The notes under the pieces were generated by a model. That model was not told where the DNA came from. It searched no databases and was given only the letters and a program-made list of their open reading frames with translations. A stretch of DNA of 64,000 nucleotides from Macrococcoides caseolyticum (GTDB taxonomy: Bacteria > Bacillota > Bacilli > Staphylococcales > Staphylococcaceae). The DNA is taken from contig NZ_JAHCPS010000002.1 of assembly GCF_021366795.1 (NCBI RefSeq), positions 1-64,000 on the forward strand, in the 5' to 3' direction. Positions 25,898 to 34,652 of the stretch are shown here, piece by piece (the first letter of the stretch is position 1; every line of letters begins with the position of its first letter). The position numbers and the translations under genes are program-made.

Positions 25898-25920
25898 AAA
25901 ATGTATACAGTATACATTTT
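25898..25920. promoter_or_regulatory. 23-bp palindrome upstream of arcA
   Basis: AAAATGTATAC and its exact complement are separated by one base. The half-sites TGTAT/ATACA resemble ARG-box halves, but the spacing is five bases instead of four, so ArgR binding is possible but not standard. The site lies about 200 bp upstream of arcA. Apart from the elements listed, the remainder of 25698-25982 is AT-rich with nothing clear. Confidence 0.5.
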
Positions 25921-25982
25921 AAAAATTATAAACTTTTATAAAATAATTTATAAATCCATTCTTGCATATTGACGAAAAAAAT

Positions 25983-26011
25983 AAGCAAAGCATGGATGCC
26001 ATGCTTTGCTT
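25983..26011 (-). terminator. terminator of the glycine cleavage operon
   Basis: AAGCAAAGCATGG (25983-25995) and its complement (25999-26011) form a 13-bp stem, followed on the minus strand by a run of seven T. Confidence 0.9.
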
Positions 26012-26032
26012 AAATCTTTTTAAAATATAATA

Positions 26033-27502
26033 TTATTTTTCAATTGAACCATTGTACTTAAGTACCGGTTTACGTGCTGCCATTGTTTCGTCCAGACGAC
26101 CAATCACCGTATCATGTGGTGCTTCTAAAACGATGTCTGGATTCTCTTCTGCTTCTTTTGCAATTTGAATCATTGTATCACAGAAAGAATCTAGCGTTTC
26201 TTTAGATTCTGTTTCAGTTGGTTCAATCATCATACATTCCTCAACATTAAGCGGGAAGTAGATTGTTGGCGGATGGAAATTAAAGTCTAACAGACGTTTT
26301 GCCATATCTAACGTTCTAACCCCTAATTTCTTCTGTTTAGACCCACTGATTACGAATTCGTGTTTACAATGACGATCGTAAGGTAAAACGAAGTAATCTT
26401 GTAATCTTCTCATCATATAGTTTGCATTTAACACAGCTACTTCAGAAGCTTCTTTTAAACCATCTGGACCCATTGTACGGATATACGTATATGCACGTAA
26501 GTAAATACCGAAGTTACCGTAGAATGGTTTTACGCGTCCAATTGACTCAGGACGTTCATAATCAAACTTGAAACCATCATCCGTTTTAATAATATGTGGT
26601 TTCGGTAAAAATGGTACTAAATCAGCTTTCACACCCACTGGTCCAGAACCTGGTCCACCACCACCGTGTGGTCCAGTAAATGTTTTGTGTAAGTTTAAGT
26701 GAACAGCGTCAAATCCCATGTCTCCAGGACGAACTTTACTCATGATTGCGTTTAAGTTCGCACCATCATAGTATAACTTACCACCAGCAGCATGAACGAT
26801 TTCACGAATTTCTAAAATATCTTCTTCAAATAATCCTAATGTATTTGGGTTTGTTAACATAATTGCTGCTGTATCAGGTCCAACAACACGTTTCAAGTCT
26901 TCAATATCAACTAAACCAAATTCATTTGATTTTACAGTTACAGTTTCAAATCCTGCTACTGTTGCAGATGCCGGATTAGTACCGTGTGCTGAATCAGGCA
27001 CGATAACTTTCGTACGGTTATGATCACCATTTGCTTCATGGAAAGCACGAATCATCATTAATGCTGTCCATTCACCATGTGCACCGGCTGCTGGCTGAAG
27101 TGTTACTTCATCCATACCCGTAATTTCTTTTAAATGTTCCTGTAAATCATAAATAACTTCTAATGAACCTTGAATCGTTTTCTCATCTTGTAATGGATGT
27201 GCTAAAGCAAACCCTGCCATACGTGCAACTTTCTCATTAATTTTCGGATTGTATTTCATCGTACATGAACCAAGTGGATAGAATCCAGAATCTACACCAT
27301 GGTTTTTATTAGATAATTCAGTATAGTGACGCATTAAATCTAATTCTGCAATTTCAGGTAACATCGCGCGTTCTTTACGAATGAATTTGCTATCTAATAT
27401 ATCTTCAATTTTTTTATTTTCAACTTCTAATTCAGGTAGTGAATAACTGAAACGATTTTCTTTTGAACGTTCAAAAATTAATGGAGAGCTTCCCTTAAGC
27501 AT
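26033..27502 (-). CDS. gcvPB: glycine dehydrogenase (decarboxylating) subunit 2
   Basis: This is the PLP-carrying half of the P protein of the glycine cleavage system. The 489-aa protein contains the PLP lysine motif [19 protein letters not shown] (about residues 267-285) and the upstream HGEWTALMM. The ATG at 27502 overlaps the gcvPA stop by 8 bp; the longer reading adds only three codons inside gcvPA. It is the last gene of the operon. Confidence 0.95.
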   Translation of the reverse strand: MLKGSSPLIFERSKENRFSYSLPELEVENKKIEDILDSKFIRKERAMLPEIAELDLMRHYTELSNKNHGVDSGFYPLGSCTMKYNPKINEKVARMAGFALAHPLQDEKTIQGSLEVIYDLQEHLKEITGMDEVTLQPAAGAHGEWTALMMIRAFHEANGDHNRTKVIVPDSAHGTNPASATVAGFETVTVKSNEFGLVDIEDLKRVVGPDTAAIMLTNPNTLGLFEEDILEIREIVHAAGGKLYYDGANLNAIMSKVRPGDMGFDAVHLNLHKTFTGPHGGGGPGSGPVGVKADLVPFLPKPHIIKTDDGFKFDYERPESIGRVKPFYGNFGIYLRAYTYIRTMGPDGLKEASEVAVLNANYMMRRLQDYFVLPYDRHCKHEFVISGSKQKKLGVRTLDMAKRLLDFNFHPPTIYFPLNVEECMMIEPTETESKETLDSFCDTMIQIAKEAEENPDIVLEAPHDTVIGRLDETMAARKPVLKYNGSIEK

Positions 27503-28838
27503 TGAACACACCTACTTTCGCGATAAATGTATCAATTTCTTCCTTCGTACGTAACTCAGTAACAGCAATTAACATATGGTTGTCATATTTACTTTCTACT
27601 TGACTTAAGTCATATCCACCGATAAAACCATCTTCTAGTAATTTTTCATTAATTTCAGCTACAGGTTTATTGAATTTAACTACAAACTCATTAAAAGTAG
27701 TACCTGGCAAAACTGTAAATCCTTCAGCAATCATTTTTTCTTTCATATAGTTTGCTTTCTGTAAGTTTTGATTTGCCATTTCATACGCACCATTCTTACC
27801 TAGTGCACTCATCGCTACTGATGCTGCTAATGCATTTAATGCTTGGTTAGAACAGATATTAGAAGTTGCTTTATCACGACGGATATGTTGTTCACGTGCC
27901 TGTAATGTTAATACAAAGCCACGATTACCTTCACTATCTTGAGTTTGACCTACTAAACGTCCTGGCATTTTACGCATTAACTTTTTCGTTGCTGCAAAAT
28001 AACCACAGTGTGGACCGCCTAATTGAGCTGGAATACCAAATACTTGTGCATCTCCAACTACAATATCTGCACCAAATTCACCAGGTGGTGTAAGTAATGC
28101 TAAGCTCATCGGGTTACTTGATACAACAAATAATGCTTTTGTACCCTCAGTATATGATTTGATTGTCTCTAAATCTTCAATACTACCAAAGAAGTTAGGA
28201 TATTGTACCATTACACATGCAGTATCTTCATCTATAGCTGCTTTTAACGCTTCTAAATCAGTCACTGTATCCTTCACATCTATTTCTACAACTTCTAAAT
28301 GTTGTCCAGTTGCATATGTTTTTAATACTGCACGTGATTGATCATTTACAGCCTTTGAAACAATAATTTTTTTCTTTTTCGTATGACCACAAGCAAGCAT
28401 AGCTGCCTCTGCAAATGACGTACCACCGTCATACATTGATGAGTTGGCACAATCCATACCAGTAAGTTCTGCAATCATTGTCTGGAACTCAAAGATGGCT
28501 TGTAATTCACCTTGAGAAATTTCTGGTTGATATGGTGTATAGGCAGTATAAAATTCACTACGAGAAATGACATGGTCAACTACTGTAGGAATATAGTGAT
28601 CATAAACTCCTGCGCCTAGGAACGATGCGTGCGTATCACTTGTGATGTTTTTGTTTGCAAGTGCAGCTAATTCTTTTAATAATGGTGTTTCAGCTTTACG
28701 TGGTTTAATGTTTAAATCACCTTTAAAGCGTACACTTTCAGGAATATCCTGAAATAATTCATCTATTGATTCAATACCAATCGTTTCGAGCATTTCTTTT
28801 TTATCTGTTTCAGTTAATGGAATATAACGATGACTCAT
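27495..28838 (-). CDS. gcvPA: glycine dehydrogenase (decarboxylating) subunit 1
   Basis: This is the partner subunit of GcvPB; together they decarboxylate glycine and pass the aminomethyl group to lipoyl-GcvH. The 447-aa protein shows the family N-terminus [28 protein letters not shown] (about residues 73-85) and the C-terminal GGYDLSQ. It follows gcvT by 12 bp and overlaps gcvPB. Confidence 0.95.
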   Translation of the reverse strand: MSHRYIPLTETDKKEMLETIGIESIDELFQDIPESVRFKGDLNIKPRKAETPLLKELAALANKNITSDTHASFLGAGVYDHYIPTVVDHVISRSEFYTAYTPYQPEISQGELQAIFEFQTMIAELTGMDCANSSMYDGGTSFAEAAMLACGHTKKKKIIVSKAVNDQSRAVLKTYATGQHLEVVEIDVKDTVTDLEALKAAIDEDTACVMVQYPNFFGSIEDLETIKSYTEGTKALFVVSSNPMSLALLTPPGEFGADIVVGDAQVFGIPAQLGGPHCGYFAATKKLMRKMPGRLVGQTQDSEGNRGFVLTLQAREQHIRRDKATSNICSNQALNALAASVAMSALGKNGAYEMANQNLQKANYMKEKMIAEGFTVLPGTTFNEFVVKFNKPVAEINEKLLEDGFIGGYDLSQVESKYDNHMLIAVTELRTKEEIDTFIAKVGVFNA

Positions 28839-28850
28839 TTTTTCAACCCC

Positions 28851-29933
28851 TTAGTTTTTATGGAATGGTATTTTAACAACTTTCGCAGGTACTAATTTCT
28901 TACGCACTTGAACAAAAACTTCATTGTCTAATTCAGTTTCGTTCAAATCTACTAATGCTAATGCGATTGAACGACCTGTAGAAGGCGACTGTGTACCACT
29001 TGTTACATAACCAATCTTGTTACCATCTTTATCCTGAACTTCATAATCTGTACGGGCAATACCACGTTCCTGCATTTCTAACCCAACTGATTTTCGTGTT
29101 AAACCTTCTTCTTTTTGTTTCGCCAAGACTTCGCGACCAATAAATTCACCTTTATCTAATTTCACACTAAAGCCCATCTTAGCCTCGTAAGGTGTGATAT
29201 CAGTTGATAAATCCTGACCATGTAATGGTAATGCCGCTTCTAATCGTAACGTATCACGTGCACCTAAACCACAAGGTACAATACCTAATGCTAATAAACC
29301 TTCCCAAATCGCAACCGTATCTTCAGCTGCACAATAAATTTCAAATCCATGTTCACCTGTATAGCCTGATTGACTAAAGATTACTTTTTTACCGAAGATT
29401 TCTACATTTTGAATAAATTCAAACATTTTTAAAGATGCAATATCTTCTTTAACCTGACTTTTTAGAACTTCTAAAGCTTTTGGCCCTTGCACAGCAATTT
29501 GTCCATAGTCTTTAGAAACGTTTGTAACAGTAACACCATCAATAATATGTTGTTGTAACCATTCGTAATCAATGTCAGTGTTTCCTGCATTGACAACAAG
29601 TAAGTATTTATTTTCATCTAGTTTATATACTACTAAATCATCAATGACGCCACCATTTTCATTACAAATCATTGTATATTGGGCTTTTTTATCAGTTGTT
29701 TTCGTAATGTCATTGGTTAATACATTTTGAAGATACTTCACAGCTTCATTACCTTCTACGATAATTTCACCCATATGACTCACATCAAACATACCTACAT
29801 TTTCACGCACAGCAATATGCTCTTCTTTAATACTTGAAAATTGAACAGGTAATGCCCATCCAGAAAAATCAATTACTTTTGCACCATCTTCAATGTACTT
29901 ATCATACAAAGGTGTTTTCTTTAATTCAGTCAT
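28851..29933 (-). CDS. gcvT: aminomethyltransferase (glycine cleavage T protein)
   Basis: GcvT transfers the methylene group to tetrahydrofolate and releases ammonia. The 360-aa protein has KTPLYDKYIEDGAKVIDFSG at the start, FDVSHMGEI (about residues 48-56), GYTGEHGFEIY and the folate-binding LEAALPLHGQD (about 231-241). It is the first gene of gcvT-PA-PB and lies behind a glycine riboswitch. GGAGGA precedes the ATG. Confidence 0.95.
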   Translation of the reverse strand: MTELKKTPLYDKYIEDGAKVIDFSGWALPVQFSSIKEEHIAVRENVGMFDVSHMGEIIVEGNEAVKYLQNVLTNDITKTTDKKAQYTMICNENGGVIDDLVVYKLDENKYLLVVNAGNTDIDYEWLQQHIIDGVTVTNVSKDYGQIAVQGPKALEVLKSQVKEDIASLKMFEFIQNVEIFGKKVIFSQSGYTGEHGFEIYCAAEDTVAIWEGLLALGIVPCGLGARDTLRLEAALPLHGQDLSTDITPYEAKMGFSVKLDKGEFIGREVLAKQKEEGLTRKSVGLEMQERGIARTDYEVQDKDGNKIGYVTSGTQSPSTGRSIALALVDLNETELDNEVFVQVRKKLVPAKVVKIPFHKN

Positions 29934-29960
29934 GATTATCCTCCTAATAAAATAATAAAA

Positions 29961-30074
29961 AACAGTATAGCAAGTGCTATCCTGTTGATTTCTTCAGGTG
30001 TACGTCCGAAAATTATCCTTTTGCCTGAGAGTTTATATAGCTTGCCCCTTCGGCGATGATCACTCATTCTCTCT
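29961..30074 (-). ncRNA. glycine riboswitch with transcription terminator, upstream of gcvT
   Basis: On the minus strand the aptamer contains GAGAGAATGAG, CGCCGAAGGGGCAA and AACTCTCAGGCAAAAGGAT, the conserved core of the gcvT glycine riboswitch. Only one complete aptamer is visible. It is followed by a terminator whose arms (AACAG-ATAGC and GCTAT-CTGTT, 29961-29986) end in a six-T run. Glycine should favour readthrough. The aptamer begins right at the aroK stop codon, leaving no room for a promoter in between. Confidence 0.92.
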
Positions 30075-30579
30075 AATTTTCATCATCCGTCTGTATAAGA
30101 TTGTGAATTTCCTGCACACAAAGTTTCACGTCATCATCATTTCTGACCTTAATGTATGCGATTTCATTATAACGTGAAAATCTACGGTTGTACAATTTTT
30201 TTATTTCATCAAAAGATTTATGGCTTGCATTGGGTCTATTAATATCACCAACAATTCTATTATACACAGTATTAAAGTTCGTATCTACCCAAATATTTAA
30301 TTTGTTTTTTTTAAATAACTCGATATTGTTCGGATTTTCTACGATACCCCCACCTGTCGCTATAACAACTTCCATATTGATATAGTGCTTTAGTCCTTCA
30401 TATTCTTTTTGTCTGAAATAATCTTCTCCATATGTATTAAAAATTTCAGGAATCGTCATCTGTTCATTTTTAACAATGCTTTCATCTAAATCAATAAATG
30501 GGATTGATAATTTTTCAGCTAACTGACTGCCAATGGTTGTTTTGCCAACACCCATAAATCCAATAAGTATGACTGCCAT
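30073..30579 (-). CDS. aroK: shikimate kinase
   Basis: It phosphorylates shikimate on the way to chorismate. The 168-aa protein begins VILIGFMGVGKTTIGSQLAE (Walker A, residues 3-22), has IDLDESI (shikimate-binding Asp) and VIATGGGIVENP (about 72-83). The lid region contains DINRPNASHK. A GGAGTG ribosome site precedes the ATG. It is 25 bp downstream of comGG, behind a hairpin, and abuts the glycine riboswitch. Confidence 0.93.
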   Translation of the reverse strand: MAVILIGFMGVGKTTIGSQLAEKLSIPFIDLDESIVKNEQMTIPEIFNTYGEDYFRQKEYEGLKHYINMEVVIATGGGIVENPNNIELFKKNKLNIWVDTNFNTVYNRIVGDINRPNASHKSFDEIKKLYNRRFSRYNEIAYIKVRNDDDVKLCVQEIHNLIQTDDEN

Positions 30580-30595
30580 AATACACTCCTTATTT

Positions 30596-30631
30596 AAAAG
30601 AAGCTATTTCGAATTGGAAATAGCTTCTTTT
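30596..30631 (-). terminator. hairpin at the end of the comG operon
   Basis: AAAAGAAGCTATTTC (30596-30610) pairs with 30617-30631 in 15 bp, followed by TTTT. The comGG stop codon lies inside it. Only about 16 bp remain before the aroK start, so aroK needs readthrough or an internal promoter. Confidence 0.75.
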
Positions 30632-30846
30632 ACTTCATTAAGATAATATAATTCTAAATGTTCTAATGTATTTAATTTTAACATGTATCGTACGCTATAG
30701 AAACTTAAAAAGAACACAGTTAGCATTAACAAAATAAGCATTGAGGGAAGAATAAATCCTTCAGATGATTTGATATACAACCTTTCCTTTATGTAACCGT
30801 TCAATTGTAAGGAATACACCATGATTATTTTCTTCAAATCGAGCAT
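30604..30846 (-). CDS. comGG: ComGG-like minor pseudopilin
   Basis: The 80-aa product is the seventh reading frame of the comG operon. It has a polar N-terminus, then a type IV pilin-like segment EGFILPSMLILLMLTVFFLS (about residues 28-47) and a short C-terminal helix. The sequence fits the position of ComGG, but this protein is poorly conserved generally. The ATG has GAAGGAG 6 bases upstream and overlaps the comGF frame by 86 bp. Confidence 0.65.
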   Translation of the reverse strand: MLDLKKIIMVYSLQLNGYIKERLYIKSSEGFILPSMLILLMLTVFFLSFYSVRYMLKLNTLEHLELYYLNEVKEAISNSK

Positions 30847-31207
30847 TATTTACTCCTTCAAGCATAATAATATATCCTGAATTATTTATTTTTCTTATGA
30901 TACGCTGATTATGATATAAGATTTGAATGATATCATCTCCTTTAAAGATATGCATTTCTCCATTATGAATTTCTACATATTCGGCTGATTTAAGTTCTAT
31001 GGTTAAATCTCTTTGAAATAATGCATTATTCACATCAAAATGGTCTGTGCTTTTGCCACTAAACTGATTCAGTTGTATATAAATTAATGGTAAGATACTC
31101 ATAATCATCGTGATAATCGTCAATGATAGCATCATTTCAATCATTGTAAATCCATTATTTCGCTTTAATACAATGTATAAGATTGGTTTTATAACAAATG
31201 TTATCAC
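30761..31207 (-). CDS. comGF: ComGF-like competence pseudopilin
   Basis: This 148-aa protein has the prepilin-type N-terminus NNGFTMIEMMLSLTIITMIM (about residues 17-36), with processing expected before the Phe. A beta-rich domain (about 55-148) follows, with IIRKINNSGYIIMLEG. It is a minor subunit of the DNA-uptake pseudopilus. The GTG start at 31207 is uncertain, because a GAGGG lies only 2-3 bases upstream. It overlaps comGE and comGG. Confidence 0.8.
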   Translation of the reverse strand: MITFVIKPILYIVLKRNNGFTMIEMMLSLTIITMIMSILPLIYIQLNQFSGKSTDHFDVNNALFQRDLTIELKSAEYVEIHNGEMHIFKGDDIIQILYHNQRIIRKINNSGYIIMLEGVNNARFEENNHGVFLTIERLHKGKVVYQII

Positions 31208-31457
31208 CCTCAGTATAAAAAGTTCTATGATTAATTACAATTTCAACATAAGCCATTCTAACTTCTTCAAGTCTTTGTTTTTTATTTTCATAGGTTTGAT
31301 TCATTGTAAAATACATTGGTAATAAACTAAGCGATATCAATGCTATTATGGAAAATGAGAGTAAACTATCCATTAACATAAAGCCTTTAGACTTTCTCAA
31401 CCCGTAGTCTACCTCTGTGAATCTGAATAATAATTTGATATAGAGTTTGATTAACAT
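31155..31457 (-). CDS. comGE: ComGE-like competence pseudopilin
   Basis: The product of about 100 residues has the pilin-like motif SKGFMLMDSLLSFSIIALIS (near residues 23-42) followed by a short polar domain. It occupies the comGE slot between comGD and comGF and overlaps both. I take the ATG at 31457; GGAGG is 14 bases upstream, so a start at 31478 (GTG) is possible. Confidence 0.75.
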   Translation of the reverse strand: MLIKLYIKLLFRFTEVDYGLRKSKGFMLMDSLLSFSIIALISLSLLPMYFTMNQTYENKKQRLEEVRMAYVEIVINHRTFYTEGDNICYKTNLIHCIKAK

Positions 31458-31833
31458 AATATTTAATCGTTCCTCCACTTCTCACACCATGCTGAATAAA
31501 TACGATTTCTGTATTTTGAATCGAGTTGCCTTCATAAATTTTTCCGTTTTTTATCTTATACTGTGCACGAATCTGAAGTGCTTTAGATCGAATTGAGATT
31601 GTATCACGACCAGGTGGAAATGTTATAACAATAACTTCCCCGGTTTCATACGCCTTGGTCTGATAATAATTCAATACTGAAATTAATTCATCATTGATTT
31701 CTTCTTCACTTAACTGGAGGTTATCAAATCGAGTGATAGGAACAATGAATATGATGATGATTACTACGGAAAGCACTAAAAGTGACTCTGCAAAACTAAA
31801 CCCATCATGACTTCTTAGCAACTGCTTCTCCAT
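31387..31833 (-). CDS. comGD: ComGD-like competence pseudopilin
   Basis: The 148-aa protein has HDGFSFAESLLVLSVVIIII (near residues 9-28), a type IV prepilin signal with the conserved Glu at position +5 of the mature form. A domain of mixed beta strands follows. It is a minor component of the competence pseudopilus. The ATG at 31833 lies inside the comGC 3' end; a start at 31857 is also possible. Confidence 0.82.
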   Translation of the reverse strand: MEKQLLRSHDGFSFAESLLVLSVVIIIIFIVPITRFDNLQLSEEEINDELISVLNYYQTKAYETGEVIVITFPPGRDTISIRSKALQIRAQYKIKNGKIYEGNSIQNTEIVFIQHGVRSGGTIKYYVNQTLYQIIIQIHRGRLRVEKV

Positions 31834-32161
31834 TTTCAATGTAGATCGGATCACCATTTTTACAGCTAAGTTGGTTTTCTTTTAAAAATTCTGGTACGAG
31901 CGCTTCTAATGTGGTTGGTGTTTTTCCGTTTTGTAATTTATAAGCCTCTATTTGACCTTGAACCATCTTTACTTGTGCTGTACATCCTGTATTCTGAACA
32001 TTGTCGGATTGTTTTGCAATATTAGGAATAATCACGATGATCAATACCGATATTACCAGCAATACTAAAAGCATCTCGATAAGCGTAAAACCGTCTTTCT
32101 TTTTAAATTGTTGTAAAAATAATTGACTACCTCTATGCAATTTGTTTTTGATGTTTGTCAT
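31805..32161 (-). CDS. comGC: major competence pseudopilin ComGC
   Basis: This is the main subunit of the DNA-uptake pseudopilus. The 118-aa protein has KKDGFTLIEMLLVLLVISVL (near residues 21-40), a classic prepilin peptidase site (G-FTLIE), and a C-terminal globular part with TGCTAQVKMVQGQIEAYKLQ and a second Cys in NQLSCKNGDP for a disulphide. A perfect AAAGGAGG ribosome site precedes the ATG. Confidence 0.92.
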   Translation of the reverse strand: MTNIKNKLHRGSQLFLQQFKKKDGFTLIEMLLVLLVISVLIIVIIPNIAKQSDNVQNTGCTAQVKMVQGQIEAYKLQNGKTPTTLEALVPEFLKENQLSCKNGDPIYIENGEAVAKKS

Positions 32162-32176
32162 TTTAATGCCTCCTTT

Positions 32177-33223
32177 TTATTGTATGCCTTCCATCATTTG
32201 TAGCATTGGTAGGATGATAACGAGGTACATTGCAACGATTAGTAATGCAAGAATTAGGAAAATAATGGGTTGAATACTTTTAATCAGTTTGAAAATCTTC
32301 ATCTCAAACTTCTTAAAAACATACTGACTATAGTAATTAAGTTCTCTATCAAGCTTTGAATTCCTTTCTCCATGCTCAATAAATTGAATCATGGAATGTT
32401 CAAATAAATTCATTTGTCTAATCGCTTCAGGCAATGTTTCTCCACTTAATAAATTACTATTTATCGATGTAGCAATATAACGTAATGTTTTATCTTTATC
32501 CTGTGCTTCAAGGATAGAAATAATATTCCTCATCATCACACCATTACTTAGAAAGAAAGATAGATCCGCACTAAGTTTGTATGTGATAAAGAGCTGATAC
32601 AATTGTTTGATTATCGGAATTCTTTTGATATATTTAATTTGTTTTTCTACAGGATACTTTTTAAAAATTACCAAATAGTAAATTAAGATGATCAAAATCA
32701 TCACACAACAATATAAAATGAGGTGAGGTAAAAAATATAATAATTGTGTTAAAATAACAAGCTCATGACTTAAACGAACACCCATGGAATCATACATACT
32801 TTTAAACTGAGGTAATACCGTTTGATTGATTGTAATAATTAGCCCAATAAATATGCCAATCAAAACAAGAGGATACTGAATGGTTTTTATAAATTGCTGT
32901 TTTAATTTACGTTTGGATATGTTGAAATCATAGCAATGTTTTAACGTATCATTTACATTCCCAAAGCGTTCACTAAAATGGACTTGCATTACGATATGAT
33001 TATTATAATTTAACGCCTTTAAACACTCAGATAATGGCATGCCCTGACTTAAAGTCTCTAAAATAGTATTTTTAACAGATTCGTTCATCTCATCATACTG
33101 TGAAAATAGAAATTGAATCGCTTCATATTGGGTAAATCCATTCTGACACATTTCTGAGAGGCGTATTAAGAAATCATCTTCAAATGATTTTAATTTATTT
33201 TTACTCCAAAGCATAACGTTCAT
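32177..33223 (-). CDS. comGB: ComGB, inner-membrane platform protein of the competence pilus
   Basis: The 348-aa GspF-like protein has two type II secretion F domains (about residues 15-135 and 210-335) with membrane helices near 112-130, 160-188 and 320-340. It anchors the ComGA ATPase and the pseudopilus. It overlaps comGA by 23 bp and is followed by comGC after 15 bp. Confidence 0.9.
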   Translation of the reverse strand: MNVMLWSKNKLKSFEDDFLIRLSEMCQNGFTQYEAIQFLFSQYDEMNESVKNTILETLSQGMPLSECLKALNYNNHIVMQVHFSERFGNVNDTLKHCYDFNISKRKLKQQFIKTIQYPLVLIGIFIGLIITINQTVLPQFKSMYDSMGVRLSHELVILTQLLYFLPHLILYCCVMILIILIYYLVIFKKYPVEKQIKYIKRIPIIKQLYQLFITYKLSADLSFFLSNGVMMRNIISILEAQDKDKTLRYIATSINSNLLSGETLPEAIRQMNLFEHSMIQFIEHGERNSKLDRELNYYSQYVFKKFEMKIFKLIKSIQPIIFLILALLIVAMYLVIILPMLQMMEGIQ

Positions 33224-34166
33224 ACTCCATCTGTGATATCGAATGATTTTTAATCAATTGCTCTAGTTGTTTGCCAATAGGTAGGTAGGAAGAGAGTTGT
33301 TGACCAGATAAATAGGCATGTACATCTTGTCTATTAAGTGACTCATAAATACGTAATCTTGCTTCTTTCGTATTGATAAGTCTTTGGTTAATAATCATTT
33401 CAACACATTGTTCCATTTCAACGTTTGTTACCCCCATTTCCTGCAAGCGATGAATCGCACCAATACAGGAATTTGCATGAATTGTTGTTAAAACTAAGTG
33501 TCCACTCAAACTTGCATTAATAACATTTTTTGCAGTATCACTATCTCTGATTTCACCGATCATAATAATATCGGGGTCACATCTTAATATTGCTTTTAAT
33601 GCATTTTGATAAGTAATACTTGCCTTATGATTGACATTAATCTGTACAACACCTACTAGGTGCTGTTCTACCGGATCTTCAATCGTAATGATTTGCTTGT
33701 TTAATCGATTTGCATAATGTAACATCTGGTACATTAATGTACTCTTACCACTACCAGTCGGTCCACTAATCAGAATTAATCCGCTGCCTTTATGCATTAG
33801 CTTTAATAAATTTGCTTCTACGTGCCCATCATCCTGAAATAAAGTTGGTATTATTCTAAGCACACAAGCTTCTACACCAATTGATTGGGGGAGTGTAGAT
33901 GCTCTAATACTATAGGATGCTTTATCCTTTTGATAATCTAACATGCCACTTTGTGCTTTATTTTTTTCAGAGACGTCTAAATGTGCAATAAATTTTAAAT
34001 AGGATAATAATTTTTCGAAAATATGTGCTTCAAGTGCCCGATAAACAAACATATCACTGTTAATTCTAAATTTAATCAGTACACTTTCGCTTCCTGGTAT
34101 AAAATGAATATCTGTTGCTTTTTTTGAAATTGCTTCATCAACGATTGCATTCAATATTTTTTCCAT
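33201..34166 (-). CDS. comGA: ComGA, competence traffic ATPase
   Basis: This PilB/GspE-type ATPase powers assembly of the pseudopilus for DNA uptake. The 321-aa protein has Walker A SGPTGSGKSTLMYQ (about residues 136-149), the Asp box TIEDPVE, Walker B RCDPDIIMIGEIRD (about 189-202) and GHLVLTTIHANS. GAGGAGGT lies upstream of the ATG. It heads the operon. The 211-bp region upstream is very AT-rich; I see no unambiguous promoter there. Confidence 0.93.
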   Translation of the reverse strand: MEKILNAIVDEAISKKATDIHFIPGSESVLIKFRINSDMFVYRALEAHIFEKLLSYLKFIAHLDVSEKNKAQSGMLDYQKDKASYSIRASTLPQSIGVEACVLRIIPTLFQDDGHVEANLLKLMHKGSGLILISGPTGSGKSTLMYQMLHYANRLNKQIITIEDPVEQHLVGVVQINVNHKASITYQNALKAILRCDPDIIMIGEIRDSDTAKNVINASLSGHLVLTTIHANSCIGAIHRLQEMGVTNVEMEQCVEMIINQRLINTKEARLRIYESLNRQDVHAYLSGQQLSSYLPIGKQLEQLIKNHSISQMEYERYALE

Positions 34167-34306
34167 ATCAACCTCCTCACTATATTTATCGTTAAAATAA
34201 TGGAATATCTTTTTTTTTTAATAAAATGATAAAAATAAATTATTTTACCTAAAAGATTAATGATTTATGTTATTTTATGACAATAAGTCATTTAATAAAT
34301 TTGTGG

Positions 34307-34335
34307 TTTACTTATGATAGGCAAATCTTTATAAT
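34307..34335 (+). promoter_or_regulatory. probable SigA promoter of the DUF2626 gene
   Basis: TTTACT (34307-34312) and TATAAT (34330-34335) with 17-bp spacing. AGGGGG follows before the ATG at 34378. Confidence 0.6.
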
Positions 34336-34377
34336 AATAAGTGATATGAAGAGTTTGAAAATAGGGGGAATAACCAT

Positions 34378-34626
34378 ATGGATAAAGTTTTTAAAACTTT
34401 AGGATTTTGGACAGCGATTTTTGCGGTAATGTTTTATGTTGGTGGCATGTCAATGATGTCATTCATATTCGTTGCTCAAACAGGATTTTTTGTATTATTA
34501 GGCTACTTAAAATTATCTGAAAGAATGTATATGTATATATTTGCTGCTTACTTAGTGGTGTGTTTTGTAGGCTTCACGTATTATTCAACTTTCTTATTAG
34601 AGCCAAGTTTTGGCCATCACGAATAA
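34378..34626 (+). CDS. DUF2626 family membrane protein (YqgY-like)
   Basis: The 82-aa protein has three hydrophobic segments (about residues 8-27, 29-45 and 51-68), and the opening DKVFKTLGFWTAIFAVMFY is typical of DUF2626. It stands between comGA and the yqgX-like gene, the same position as Bacillus yqgY. Function is unknown. An AGGGGG ribosome site precedes it. Confidence 0.88.
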   Translation: MDKVFKTLGFWTAIFAVMFYVGGMSMMSFIFVAQTGFFVLLGYLKLSERMYMYIFAAYLVVCFVGFTYYSTFLLEPSFGHHE

Positions 34627-34650
34627 AAACCTTCCAATACTGGAAGGTTT
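34627..34650. terminator. terminator between DUF2626 gene and yqgX
   Basis: AAACCTTCCA and TGGAAGGTTT around an ATAC loop, followed by a seven-T run on plus. It also has A-rich sequence on the other side and may serve yqgX on minus. Confidence 0.88.
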
Positions 34651-34652
34651 TT

